Source: Microbacteriaceae bacterium PS02070
GTDB taxonomy: Bacteria; Actinomycetota; Actinomycetes; Actinomycetales; Microbacteriaceae
DNA: 64,000 nt
Direction of reading: 5' to 3'
Assembly: GCA_029959865.1 (NCBI GenBank)
Contig: JASCPE010000002.1
Coordinates: 372,001-436,000, forward strand
The first letter of the stretch is position 1, and the number at the start of each line of letters is the position of its first letter. Positions 35,941-43,533 of the stretch are shown here, one piece after another. A program made the position numbers and the translations under genes. The notes below the pieces were generated by a model. That model worked only from the letters and a program-made list of their open reading frames with translations, was not told where the DNA came from and did not search any database.

Positions 35941-35946
35941 ACGCTA
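35941..35946 (-). promoter_or_regulatory. -10 box of the lipoprotein gene (leaderless)
   Basis: On the - strand TAGCGT, then GTGAGC, then ATG 35934. Confidence 0.55.
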
Positions 35947-36090
35947 CTCATCGAGTCGGGGATGACCGCTGCTTCTTTCCACAGTGTGCGTCAGCGCCGC
36001 GCGGTGGCGGCTGTGGAGGAGTGGGTGAGCGATGATCCGGCGACTCCAGTGCGCATCGTCATGACCCTGCGGAGCGCACTCGTCCTCTGA

Positions 36091-36240
36091 TACCCTGGAG
36101 TGTCACGCGTGTGGCGTTCGCCGCACGTTCGTGACATCACAACCAATCCATTCGCTTCATCTCGAAGGTTTTCGCACGCGTGCGCGTTCGTAATTTCGGA
36201 TGAGGCCCGAGTAACCAAAAACCCAAGGACAACCCACTAC
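36091..36240 (+). promoter_or_regulatory. rpsA promoter and structured leader
   Basis: The 300-nt gap 35941-36240 has no gene. TACCCT at 36091-36096, within TGATACCCT, is a likely extended -10. The predicted transcript start falls at the base of a strong hairpin: left arm 36101-36115, loop about 36116-36119, right arm 36120-36136, 15 paired positions with a TT bulge at 36128-36129. A 12-bp palindrome CGCACGCGTGCG sits at 36173-36184, and AAGGA precedes the rpsA ATG. Confidence 0.65.
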
Positions 36241-37701
36241 ATGACTACCGCAACGACCGCCCCGGCCACCAAGCAGGTCGCTATCAACGACATCGGATCT
36301 GCTGAGGACTTCCTGGCCGCGGTCGAAGAGACCCTCAAGGGCAAAGACTTCAACGACGGCTCACTCATCGAAGGCACCGTCGTCAAGGTAGACCGCGACG
36401 AGGTCCTCCTCGACGTGGGCTACAAGACCGAGGGTGTTATCCCCTCGCGCGAACTTTCCATCAAGCACGATGTTGACCCCAACGAGGTCGTCAAGGTCGG
36501 CGACGAGGTCGAGGCTCTCGTTCTCCAGAAGGAGGACAAGGAAGGCCGCCTCATCCTGTCGAAGAAGCGTGCGCAGTACGAGCGCGCCTGGGGCGACGTC
36601 GAGAAGATCAAGGAGAACGACGGTGTCGTGACCGGTTCGGTCATCGAGGTCGTCAAGGGCGGTCTTATCGTCGACATCGGCCTGCGTGGCTTCCTGCCCG
36701 CATCGCTCATCGAGCTCCGCCGCGTCCGCGACCTCACCCCTTACCTCGGTCAGGAGCTTGAGGCGAAGATCCTCGAACTCGACAAGAACCGCAACAACGT
36801 TGTTCTGTCGCGTCGCGCGCTGCTGGAGCAGACCCAGTCCGAGTCGCGCAGCAACTTCCTCAACAACCTCCACAAGGGTCAGGTCCGCAAGGGCATCGTC
36901 TCGTCGATCGTCAACTTCGGTGCGTTCGTCGACCTCGGTGGCGTTGACGGTCTCGTCCACGTCTCGGAGCTCTCCTGGAAGCACATCGAGCACGCATCTG
37001 AGGTCGTCGAGGTTGGCCAGGAGGTCACCGTCGAGATCCTTGAGGTCGACCTGGACCGCGAGCGTGTCTCGCTGTCGCTGAAGGCGACCCAGGAGGACCC
37101 GTGGCAGGTCTTCGCCCGTACCCACGCAATCGGACAGGTTGCTCCGGGCAAGGTCACCAAGCTCGTTCCGTTCGGTGCGTTCGTTCGCGTCGCAGACGGC
37201 ATCGAGGGCCTCGTGCACATCTCTGAGCTCTCCGGCAAGCACGTCGAGCTCGCCGAGCAGGTCGTGTCGGTCGGCGAAGAGGTCTTCGTCAAGATCATCG
37301 ACATCGACCTGGAGCGTCGCCGCATCTCGCTGTCGCTGAAGCAGGCGAACGAGTCGGTCGACCCGTTCGGCACCGAGTTCGACCCCGCCCTCTACGGCAT
37401 GGTCACCGAGTACGACGAGAACGGGGAGTACAAGTACCCCGAGGGCTTCGACGCGGAGACCAACCAGTGGAAGGAAGGCTTCGACGAGCAGCGCCTTGCC
37501 TGGGAGAGCGAGTACGCCGCTGCCCAGGCTCGCTGGGAAGCGCACAAGGCTCAGGTCGCGAAGGCGGCCGAGGCCGAGGCTGCGGCTCCCGCGGACAACG
37601 GTGCATCCTCGTTCGCTTCGAACGAGCAGCCCTCCGGCGCCGGCACTCTTGCCGACGACGAGGCACTGGCTGCCCTGCGCGAGAAGCTCGCAGGCCGCTG
37701 A
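36241..37701 (+). CDS. rpsA: 30S ribosomal protein S1
   Basis: RNA-binding ribosomal protein that recruits structured mRNAs. The 486-aa product has four S1 OB-fold repeats, at roughly residues 38-107, 123-190, 211-280 and 297-367, with GTVVKVDRDEVLLDVGYKTEG, GSVIEVVKGGLIVDIGLRGF, GIVSSIVNFGAFVDLGG and GKVTKLVPFGAFVRVADG. A C-terminal Ala/Glu-rich tail ends it. ATG 36241 replaces a longer frame that would run through the leader. A strong terminator follows. Confidence 0.97.
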   Translation: MTTATTAPATKQVAINDIGSAEDFLAAVEETLKGKDFNDGSLIEGTVVKVDRDEVLLDVGYKTEGVIPSRELSIKHDVDPNEVVKVGDEVEALVLQKEDKEGRLILSKKRAQYERAWGDVEKIKENDGVVTGSVIEVVKGGLIVDIGLRGFLPASLIELRRVRDLTPYLGQELEAKILELDKNRNNVVLSRRALLEQTQSESRSNFLNNLHKGQVRKGIVSSIVNFGAFVDLGGVDGLVHVSELSWKHIEHASEVVEVGQEVTVEILEVDLDRERVSLSLKATQEDPWQVFARTHAIGQVAPGKVTKLVPFGAFVRVADGIEGLVHISELSGKHVELAEQVVSVGEEVFVKIIDIDLERRRISLSLKQANESVDPFGTEFDPALYGMVTEYDENGEYKYPEGFDAETNQWKEGFDEQRLAWESEYAAAQARWEAHKAQVAKAAEAEAAAPADNGASSFASNEQPSGAGTLADDEALAALREKLAGR

Positions 37702-37732
37702 AAACCCCCGCGGAGCCGTTGAGCTCCGCACG

Positions 37733-37764
37733 AAGGGCCGGGACCGGAAGGTTCCGGCCCTTTT
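37733..37764 (+). terminator. Rho-independent terminator after rpsA
   Basis: AAGGGCCGGGACC (37733-37745), loop GGAA, GGTTCCGGCCCTT (37750-37762), one G-U pair, then a short T run. Confidence 0.9.
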
Positions 37765-37827
37765 CGTCTCCGGTCGTGTTCTGTCGCGTCGGGGAATACG
37801 ACTGCACTGAGCGGGATTGGTTCTGAG

Positions 37828-39252
37828 GTGACGGCACACGATATCGGGCTCCGTTCGGAGCGAGGACCGATCCTCCTGGCGATCATGGTGACCACCGGCG
37901 TTGTCGCCATGGAAGCCACGGTTCTTGCCACGGCGGTCACGGTGATTGTCGACGACATCGGCGGGTTCGCGCAGTATCCGTGGCTGTTCTCGATCTTCCT
38001 CCTCACGCAAGCCGTCACCGTCCCGGTGTACTCCAAGCTCGCCGACACCATCGGGCGCAAGCCGATCCTCCTGTTCGGTATCGCGGTCTTCCTTCTCGCG
38101 TCCGTCCTCTGCGCGCTCGCGTGGGATATGACGAGCCTTATCGTCTTCCGCGCCGTGCAGGGCATCGGTGCGGGCGCCGTCTTGCCGATGACCATCACGA
38201 TCGTCGGCGACATCTATACGGTCGCCGAACGCGCACGCGTCCAGGGCTACATCGCGAGCGTCTGGGCGATGGCGTCCGTCGCCGGTCCGTCGCTCGGCGG
38301 CTTGTTCGCGATGTGGGACGCATGGCGCTGGATCTTCTGGATCAACCTTCCGCTGTGCATCCTCGCGTTTGTGATGCTCGCCCGCCGCTATCGCGAGGAA
38401 CTCACCCCCACGAGGCACCGCATCGACTACCTCGGGGCGACATTGCTCATGGTCGGACTCACCCTGATCTTGCTCGGCACGCTGGAAGGCGGGGTGGCAT
38501 GGGAGTGGACCTCGCCGATCTCGTTCGCGGTCTTCGGCACCGGCGCGGCGCTTCTGGTGATCTTCGCCTTTGTCGAGGCGCGTGCGGCGGAGCCCATCCT
38601 CCCTGGCTGGCTCTTCCGGCGCCGGCTGCTGACCACCACGAATGTGCTCGGCGCCGCGATCGGTGTCGTGCTCATCGGCGTGACAGCGTTCATCCCCACC
38701 TATCTGGTGACGGCGGCCGGAGTCGGTCCGCTGGTCGCTGGTTTGACCTTGGCGCCGTTGCTGATCGGCTGGCCGATCGCCGCATCTCAGGCCGGTCGGC
38801 TCTACCTCCGGTGGGGATTCCGACCTGTGGCCATCCTCGGTGGTGTCCTCGTCACTGTCGGGAGCATCGCTCTCGCGTGGGTCAGCGGGACACCGCACAT
38901 CGTCACGGTCGGAGCCGCCTGTCTGATCGTGGGGCTCGGTCTCGGTTTCTCGGCAGTGCCGACCCTCGTCGCTGCTCAGTCCAGCGTCGCCTGGCACGGG
39001 CGCGGGGTCGTGACCGGCGCGAACATGTTCAGCCGATCAGCCGGTCAGGCCGTGGGTGCGGCGATCCTCGGCGCTGTCTCCAACGCCATCATCGCCTCGC
39101 GCGGCGGCGTGGAGACAGACCCGGCCACGATGACGGCGGCGTCGACGGCCGTCTTCATCGGCGTATCCGTTGCAGCACTGTTGATCCTCGTGTCGGCCTT
39201 GGCGATGCCGCGCGAGGAAGCACCATCAGCCGGCGAGCAGGCTCGCGCATAG
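37828..39252 (+). CDS. MFS transporter, DHA2-type drug exporter
   Basis: Fourteen-helix facilitator of 474 aa. Features: ATVLATAVTVIVDDIGG at helix 1, the loop motif KLADTIGRKPILL, and VQGIGAGAVLPMTITIVGDIY, as in drug:proton antiporters. Substrate unknown. GTG start with GAGG. Its 3' end overlaps the convergent DUF1304 gene by 27 nt. Confidence 0.9.
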   Translation: MTAHDIGLRSERGPILLAIMVTTGVVAMEATVLATAVTVIVDDIGGFAQYPWLFSIFLLTQAVTVPVYSKLADTIGRKPILLFGIAVFLLASVLCALAWDMTSLIVFRAVQGIGAGAVLPMTITIVGDIYTVAERARVQGYIASVWAMASVAGPSLGGLFAMWDAWRWIFWINLPLCILAFVMLARRYREELTPTRHRIDYLGATLLMVGLTLILLGTLEGGVAWEWTSPISFAVFGTGAALLVIFAFVEARAAEPILPGWLFRRRLLTTTNVLGAAIGVVLIGVTAFIPTYLVTAAGVGPLVAGLTLAPLLIGWPIAASQAGRLYLRWGFRPVAILGGVLVTVGSIALAWVSGTPHIVTVGAACLIVGLGLGFSAVPTLVAAQSSVAWHGRGVVTGANMFSRSAGQAVGAAILGAVSNAIIASRGGVETDPATMTAASTAVFIGVSVAALLILVSALAMPREEAPSAGEQARA

Positions 39253-39627
39253 GAGCACGATGCCGATGGCCGGCGGCACGAGCTGGATGAGCGCTGGGCG
39301 GAGCTTCGTCTTGTCGCTTCCGACGAGAACGAGCCCCGCGACCGTCATCGCCGTCGCTCCGGCCACAACAAGTCCGAGCCCGAACATCTCAGCGCCGGTG
39401 AACACGCACATGATCCCGCCGATCACCATGACCGCCAGAAGCGCGTTGTAGAAACCCTGATTGAAGGCGAGGGCGCGGGTCTGCTGCGCCTGTTCCGGTG
39501 TCATTCCGAACACCTTTCCCGTCTTCGGAGACAGCCACGCGACGGACTCCAGATAGAAGATGTACGCGTGAATGCCCGCGGCAAGCACGAGGAAGACGGT
39601 CGCGGCGATCCACAGCGGGGTGTTCAT
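39226..39627 (-). CDS. DUF1304 membrane protein
   Basis: Four-helix membrane protein of 133 aa, function unknown. Typical signature: HAYIFYLESVAWLSPKTGKVFGMTPEQAQQTRALAFNQGFYNALLAV is divided by the family-conserved FGM and NQGFYN motifs. Overlaps the MFS gene end by 27 nt on the opposite strand. Confidence 0.92.
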   Translation of the reverse strand: MNTPLWIAATVFLVLAAGIHAYIFYLESVAWLSPKTGKVFGMTPEQAQQTRALAFNQGFYNALLAVMVIGGIMCVFTGAEMFGLGLVVAGATAMTVAGLVLVGSDKTKLRPALIQLVPPAIGIVLLCASLLAG

Positions 39628-39763
39628 ACCTCCAAACTACCCGTCCCCTCTGACGTGCGGCAGATTGGGCATGTCACGGATCGAACCTGCGCGGAGGACG
39701 CCGTTATCGGCGCACGGACGAGCCGCAGCAACACACGCATCGGAGGCGTGGCACGATGAACGT

Positions 39764-40369
39764 ATGCCGCTACTCGCGCTGACCGGAGGGATCGCCTCAG
39801 GCAAGTCAACGATCGCCGCGCATCTTGCGGAGCGCGGTGCGGTCATCGTTGATGCTGACCGGATCGTGCGGGACGTGCAGGCGCCGGGCTCGCCTGTTCT
39901 CAGCGAGATCGCGGCAGCCTTCGGGCCAGACGTGCTGACCGAAGGCGGGGCGCTCGATCGGGCGCGTCTGGGCAAGATCGTCTTCTCGGACACGCACGCG
40001 CGTGAACAGCTCAATGCGATCGTGCATCCGGCAGTTCGACGCGAGTCGACGCGTCGCTTCTCGGCGGCACGCGCGCAGGACCCCGGTGCCGTCATCGTCT
40101 ACGACGTGCCGCTCTTGGTCGAGGCGCGGGTGGACGATCCCTGGGATCTGATCGTCGTGGCGCACGCGCCCGCCGAGGTTCGCCTCCAGCGCCTCATTCA
40201 GGAGCGTGGGATGACACTCGCGGACGCGCGTGCACGCGTTTCGGCGCAAGTCAGCGATGAGGCACGTCTCGCGATCGCCGACGTCGTGATCGATACGGCG
40301 GGCTCCCGTGCCCACACCCTGGAACAGGTCGACGCGCTGTGGACTCGCGTCGCGCAGCGGGCCACCTAG
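39764..40369 (+). CDS. coaE: Dephospho-CoA kinase
   Basis: Last enzyme of coenzyme A synthesis, phosphorylates dephospho-CoA. The 201-aa product has the P-loop LTGGIASGKST, VDADRIVRDVQAPGSP, and VYDVPLLVEARVDD. ATG 39764 fits the family; a longer upstream frame exists but lacks conservation. CACGAT lies 6 nt before the ATG as a weak leaderless -10. Its TAG stop overlaps the convergent DUF4126 stop in CTAG. Confidence 0.95.
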   Translation: MPLLALTGGIASGKSTIAAHLAERGAVIVDADRIVRDVQAPGSPVLSEIAAAFGPDVLTEGGALDRARLGKIVFSDTHAREQLNAIVHPAVRRESTRRFSAARAQDPGAVIVYDVPLLVEARVDDPWDLIVVAHAPAEVRLQRLIQERGMTLADARARVSAQVSDEARLAIADVVIDTAGSRAHTLEQVDALWTRVAQRAT

Positions 40370-40977
40370 AGCAGCGGCTCGGCGCTGGACTCTCTTTCGA
40401 GGCGTCGACGATGGAGGCGTCGTAGCACCACGATCGCGCCGACGATGAAGGCCACGATGATCAGCACGGTCAGAACCGGCGCGAAGAACGCGGTGACGAC
40501 GAGGCTCAGTGCCGAGGCATCCTCGGCGGTGGAGAGGATGGGCGCCGCGGCTCCGGCCGTTGCGAGGTTGGCGACGGGTCGGATCCCGGCCTTGAACGCG
40601 TGCATACCCAAGGCGATCACCACACCGATGACCACGGGAATCCATGCGTTGTTCTGAAACAGTGAGCTCGGGTCTTCGATCCGGAACGATTCGGCCGTGG
40701 AGCCGGCGCCGAAAGCGACCCCACCTGCGGCGGGTCGGACCACGGTTTGGATCACATCATTAATCGAGTCGACCGCGGGGACCTTGTCAGCGACGACCTC
40801 CACGACGAGCAGGATGCCGGTTATCCATAGAGCGACGTCGCCGCTGAGCCATGACCACGCGTCCGGCAGTGTGATGGCGGGAACGAAGCGGTCGGCGAGC
40901 CCGAGCGCGAACAACGGCATCCACGCGTTGAGGCCGGCCGCAGCGGCGAGGCCGGACCCCATAAGAATCTCCAGCAT
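40366..40977 (-). CDS. DUF4126 membrane protein
   Basis: Membrane protein of 203 aa with several helices. Family features: SGLAAAAGLNAWMPLFALGLADRF, VEVVADKVPAVDSINDVIQTVVRPAAGG. Function unknown. ATG 40977 has GGGGAG nearby and a TAGTCT box 7 nt upstream, so it could be leaderless. The open frame runs upstream through the antisense of uvrB, but that part is a shadow. Confidence 0.92.
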   Translation of the reverse strand: MLEILMGSGLAAAAGLNAWMPLFALGLADRFVPAITLPDAWSWLSGDVALWITGILLVVEVVADKVPAVDSINDVIQTVVRPAAGGVAFGAGSTAESFRIEDPSSLFQNNAWIPVVIGVVIALGMHAFKAGIRPVANLATAGAAAPILSTAEDASALSLVVTAFFAPVLTVLIIVAFIVGAIVVLRRLHRRRLERESSAEPLL

Positions 40978-40984
40978 GCTCCCC

Positions 40985-40990
40985 AGACTA
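40985..40990 (-). promoter_or_regulatory. -10 box of the DUF4126 gene
   Basis: On the - strand TAGTCT, then 7 nt, then ATG 40977. Confidence 0.5.
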
Positions 40991-41140
40991 CGAGCGACCG
41001 CGGTGAGGCAGAACACGTCGACATCACCATCGCACGGATCACCCTCATGCAACCCTCGGACGACAGTCACCGCGGTGATATGGCCCGGCAACACTTTGTT
41101 CATCCGGGGCGCGTACCGTGATCTCCAGTGGGAGGAGGTC

Positions 41141-41245
41141 ATGGTGAGCGTACCGATCCAAGAGGGCGGCTGGTCCGAGGACGACGCCGATTGGGATGAC
41201 TTCGCCACGGGGGATTTCGAATCGGGAGACGACGACCGCTTCTGA
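41141..41245 (+). CDS. Tiny acidic protein, 33-34 aa, unknown
   Basis: A short frame preceded by an excellent ribosome site, GGAGGAGG (41131-41138). Either ATG 41141 or GTG 41144 can start it. The product is very acidic: about 12 Asp/Glu against one Arg, two Trp, and the C-terminus DFESGDDDRF. TACCGT at 41114-41119 is a possible -10. No family is recognised. It lies between the divergent DUF4126 gene and uvrB. Confidence 0.55.
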   Translation: MVSVPIQEGGWSEDDADWDDFATGDFESGDDDRF

Positions 41246-41295
41246 GCGGCATCGTGCTCACGGCGAACATCGCCCGTGATGTCTGAGGCGCGGCC

Positions 41296-41301
41296 TACCC
41301 T
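41296..41301 (+). promoter_or_regulatory. -10 box of uvrB (leaderless)
   Basis: TACCCT, then GGACAC, then GTG 41308. Confidence 0.6.
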
Positions 41302-41307
41302 GGACAC

Positions 41308-43377
41308 GTGCAACCGACTCAAGCTGTCCGCCCTTTCGAGGTCGTCAGCGAATACGTGCCCAGTGGTGACCAACCTCGGGCCATCGCAGACCTCGCCGCG
41401 CGCATCAACGCGGGTGAAACCGATGTCGTCCTTCTCGGCGCCACCGGAACCGGCAAGTCCGCGACCACTGCGTGGCTGATTGAACAGGTCCAGCGACCGA
41501 CGCTCGTGCTCGCTCACAATAAGACGCTGGCCGCGCAGCTTGCCAACGAATTCCGCGATCTGCTCCCGAACAACGCGGTCGAGTATTTCGTGAGCTATTA
41601 CGACTACTACCAGCCCGAGGCCTACGTGCCCCAGACAGACACCTTCATTGAGAAGGACTCGTCCGTCAACGCCGAGGTCGAGCGCCTGCGCCATTCCACG
41701 ACCAACTCGCTCCTGAGTCGCCGTGATGTCGTGGTGGTCTCCACGGTCTCCTGCATCTATGGCCTCGGCAAGCCGGAGGAGTACCTGCGCGCGATGGTTG
41801 CACTGCAGGTGGGGGAGCGGTATGACCGCGATGCCCTCATCCGCAAGTTCATCTCGATGCAGTACAACCGCAACGACGTCGACTTCTCGCGCGGCAATTT
41901 CCGCGTGCGCGGGGACACGATCGAGATCATTCCGGTCTACGAGGAGTACGCGGTGCGGATCGAGCTCTTCGGCGATGAGATCGAGGGCCTGTACAAGCTG
42001 CATCCACTCACCGGTGATGTCATCGAGAAGATGGACAGCGTGCCGATCTTCCCTGCGTCGCACTACGTTGCCGCGACGGAGACCGTGCAGCGCGCGATCG
42101 GAACGATCGAGACAGAGCTGGCGGCACGCCTGGCCGAACTCGAGGGCCAGGGCAAGCTCCTCGAGGCTCAACGCCTGCGGATGCGTACGACATTCGATAT
42201 CGAGATGCTCCAGCAGCTCGGCTTCTGCTCCGGAATCGAGAACTACTCGCGCCACCTCGACGGCCGCGAGCCGGGGGAGCCGCCGCACACGCTCCTGGAC
42301 TTCTTCCCCGACGACTTCCTCCTGGTGATCGACGAATCGCACGTGACGATCCCGCAGATCGGTGCGATGTACGAGGGTGATGCTTCCCGCAAGCGCACGC
42401 TGGTCGACCACGGCTTCCGCCTGCCCAGTGCGCTGGACAACCGTCCGCTGCGCTTCGATGAGTTCAAGGAACGCATCGGTCAGTCCGTCTACCTCTCCGC
42501 GACGCCCGGCAGGTACGAGATGGGCATCGCGGACGGTGTGGTGGAGCAGATCATCCGCCCCACCGGGTTGGTCGACCCGCAGATCGTGGTCAAGCCGTCC
42601 AAGGGCCAGATCGATGACCTCCTGGAAGAGATTCGGCTGCGCGTGGAACGTGATGAGCGCGTCCTGGTGACCACCCTCACGAAGAAGATGGCGGAGGAGC
42701 TCACAGACTTCCTCGGCGAACACGGTGTCCGCGTGCGCTACCTGCACTCCGATGTCGACACGCTCCGACGCGTCGAGCTGCTCACCGAGTTACGGTCCGG
42801 GGTGTACGACGTCCTGGTCGGCATCAACCTGCTGCGCGAAGGCCTTGATCTCCCGGAAGTGTCGCTCGTCGCAATCCTCGACGCCGACAAGGAGGGGTTC
42901 CTGCGTTCGGGCACGTCGCTCATCCAGACGATCGGGCGTGCCGCGCGTAACGTGTCGGGCGAGGTGCATATGTACGCCGACAGGATCACTGATTCCATGC
43001 GCAGCGCGATCGATGAGACCAACCGCCGCCGCGAGAAGCAGATCGCCTATAACAAGGAGCGGGGTATCGACCCTCAGCCCCTGCGGAAGAAGATCGCCGA
43101 CATCACCGATGCGCTCGCGCGCGAAGCCTCAGACACCGCCGATCTCCTCTCCAAGAAGTCGAAATCGGGCAAGGGTAAGAGCCCGACACCGCGACTGCGC
43201 CGCGAAGGAATCGCCGCGGAAGGCGCGACGCAACTCGAGGCGACGATTCAAGACCTCTCTGATCAGATGCTTGCGGCGGCCTCCGAGCTCAAGTTCGAGC
43301 TCGCGGCCAGGCTGCGCGACGAAGTGCAAGACCTGAAGAAGGATCTGCGCGCCATGGAGCGCGCGGGGCACGCCTGA
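41308..43377 (+). CDS. uvrB: Excinuclease ABC subunit B
   Basis: Damage-verification helicase of nucleotide excision repair. The 689-aa product has the P-loop [13 protein letters not shown], the beta-hairpin region [21 protein letters not shown], helicase motifs ([23 protein letters not shown]) and a C-terminal UVR domain ([24 protein letters not shown] is its core). GTG 41308 is leaderless. uvrA lies downstream, separated by a 929-aa membrane protein. Confidence 0.98.
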   Translation: MQPTQAVRPFEVVSEYVPSGDQPRAIADLAARINAGETDVVLLGATGTGKSATTAWLIEQVQRPTLVLAHNKTLAAQLANEFRDLLPNNAVEYFVSYYDYYQPEAYVPQTDTFIEKDSSVNAEVERLRHSTTNSLLSRRDVVVVSTVSCIYGLGKPEEYLRAMVALQVGERYDRDALIRKFISMQYNRNDVDFSRGNFRVRGDTIEIIPVYEEYAVRIELFGDEIEGLYKLHPLTGDVIEKMDSVPIFPASHYVAATETVQRAIGTIETELAARLAELEGQGKLLEAQRLRMRTTFDIEMLQQLGFCSGIENYSRHLDGREPGEPPHTLLDFFPDDFLLVIDESHVTIPQIGAMYEGDASRKRTLVDHGFRLPSALDNRPLRFDEFKERIGQSVYLSATPGRYEMGIADGVVEQIIRPTGLVDPQIVVKPSKGQIDDLLEEIRLRVERDERVLVTTLTKKMAEELTDFLGEHGVRVRYLHSDVDTLRRVELLTELRSGVYDVLVGINLLREGLDLPEVSLVAILDADKEGFLRSGTSLIQTIGRAARNVSGEVHMYADRITDSMRSAIDETNRRREKQIAYNKERGIDPQPLRKKIADITDALAREASDTADLLSKKSKSGKGKSPTPRLRREGIAAEGATQLEATIQDLSDQMLAAASELKFELAARLRDEVQDLKKDLRAMERAGHA

Positions 43378-43384
43378 TTTCCGG

Positions 43385-43400
43385 ACCCTCATCCGAGGGT
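43385..43400 (+). terminator. Hairpin after uvrB, possible terminator
   Basis: ACCCTC, loop ATCC, GAGGGT: perfect 6-bp stem 8 nt after the uvrB stop. No U run follows, so termination is uncertain. Confidence 0.35.
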
Positions 43401-43484
43401 GACGGGGCCCACCGACGTCGACTCGCGAGGTCTCGGTCTCGCGACGTTCACCGTCATATGCGTGTGTTCCGCACTACCTGTGAG

Positions 43485-43490
43485 TAATCT
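43485..43490 (+). promoter_or_regulatory. -10 box of the 929-aa membrane protein gene
   Basis: TAATCT, about 43 nt before ATG 43534, with GAAGGGG as ribosome site. Confidence 0.45.
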
Positions 43491-43533
43491 TTGTGGCTGA
43501 CAAGGGTTTGCTGAGCGCACTGAAGGGGCCCAG

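Noticed and set aside
36361..38997. 878-codon open frame on the - strand
   Set aside because: It is the antisense shadow of rpsA and the DHA2 transporter; the protein is rich in Asp, Arg and Glu from GC-biased codons and shows no domain.
40978..42747. Upstream extension of the DUF4126 frame on the - strand
   Set aside because: It mirrors uvrB codons and the spacer; family similarity begins at the ATG at 40977.
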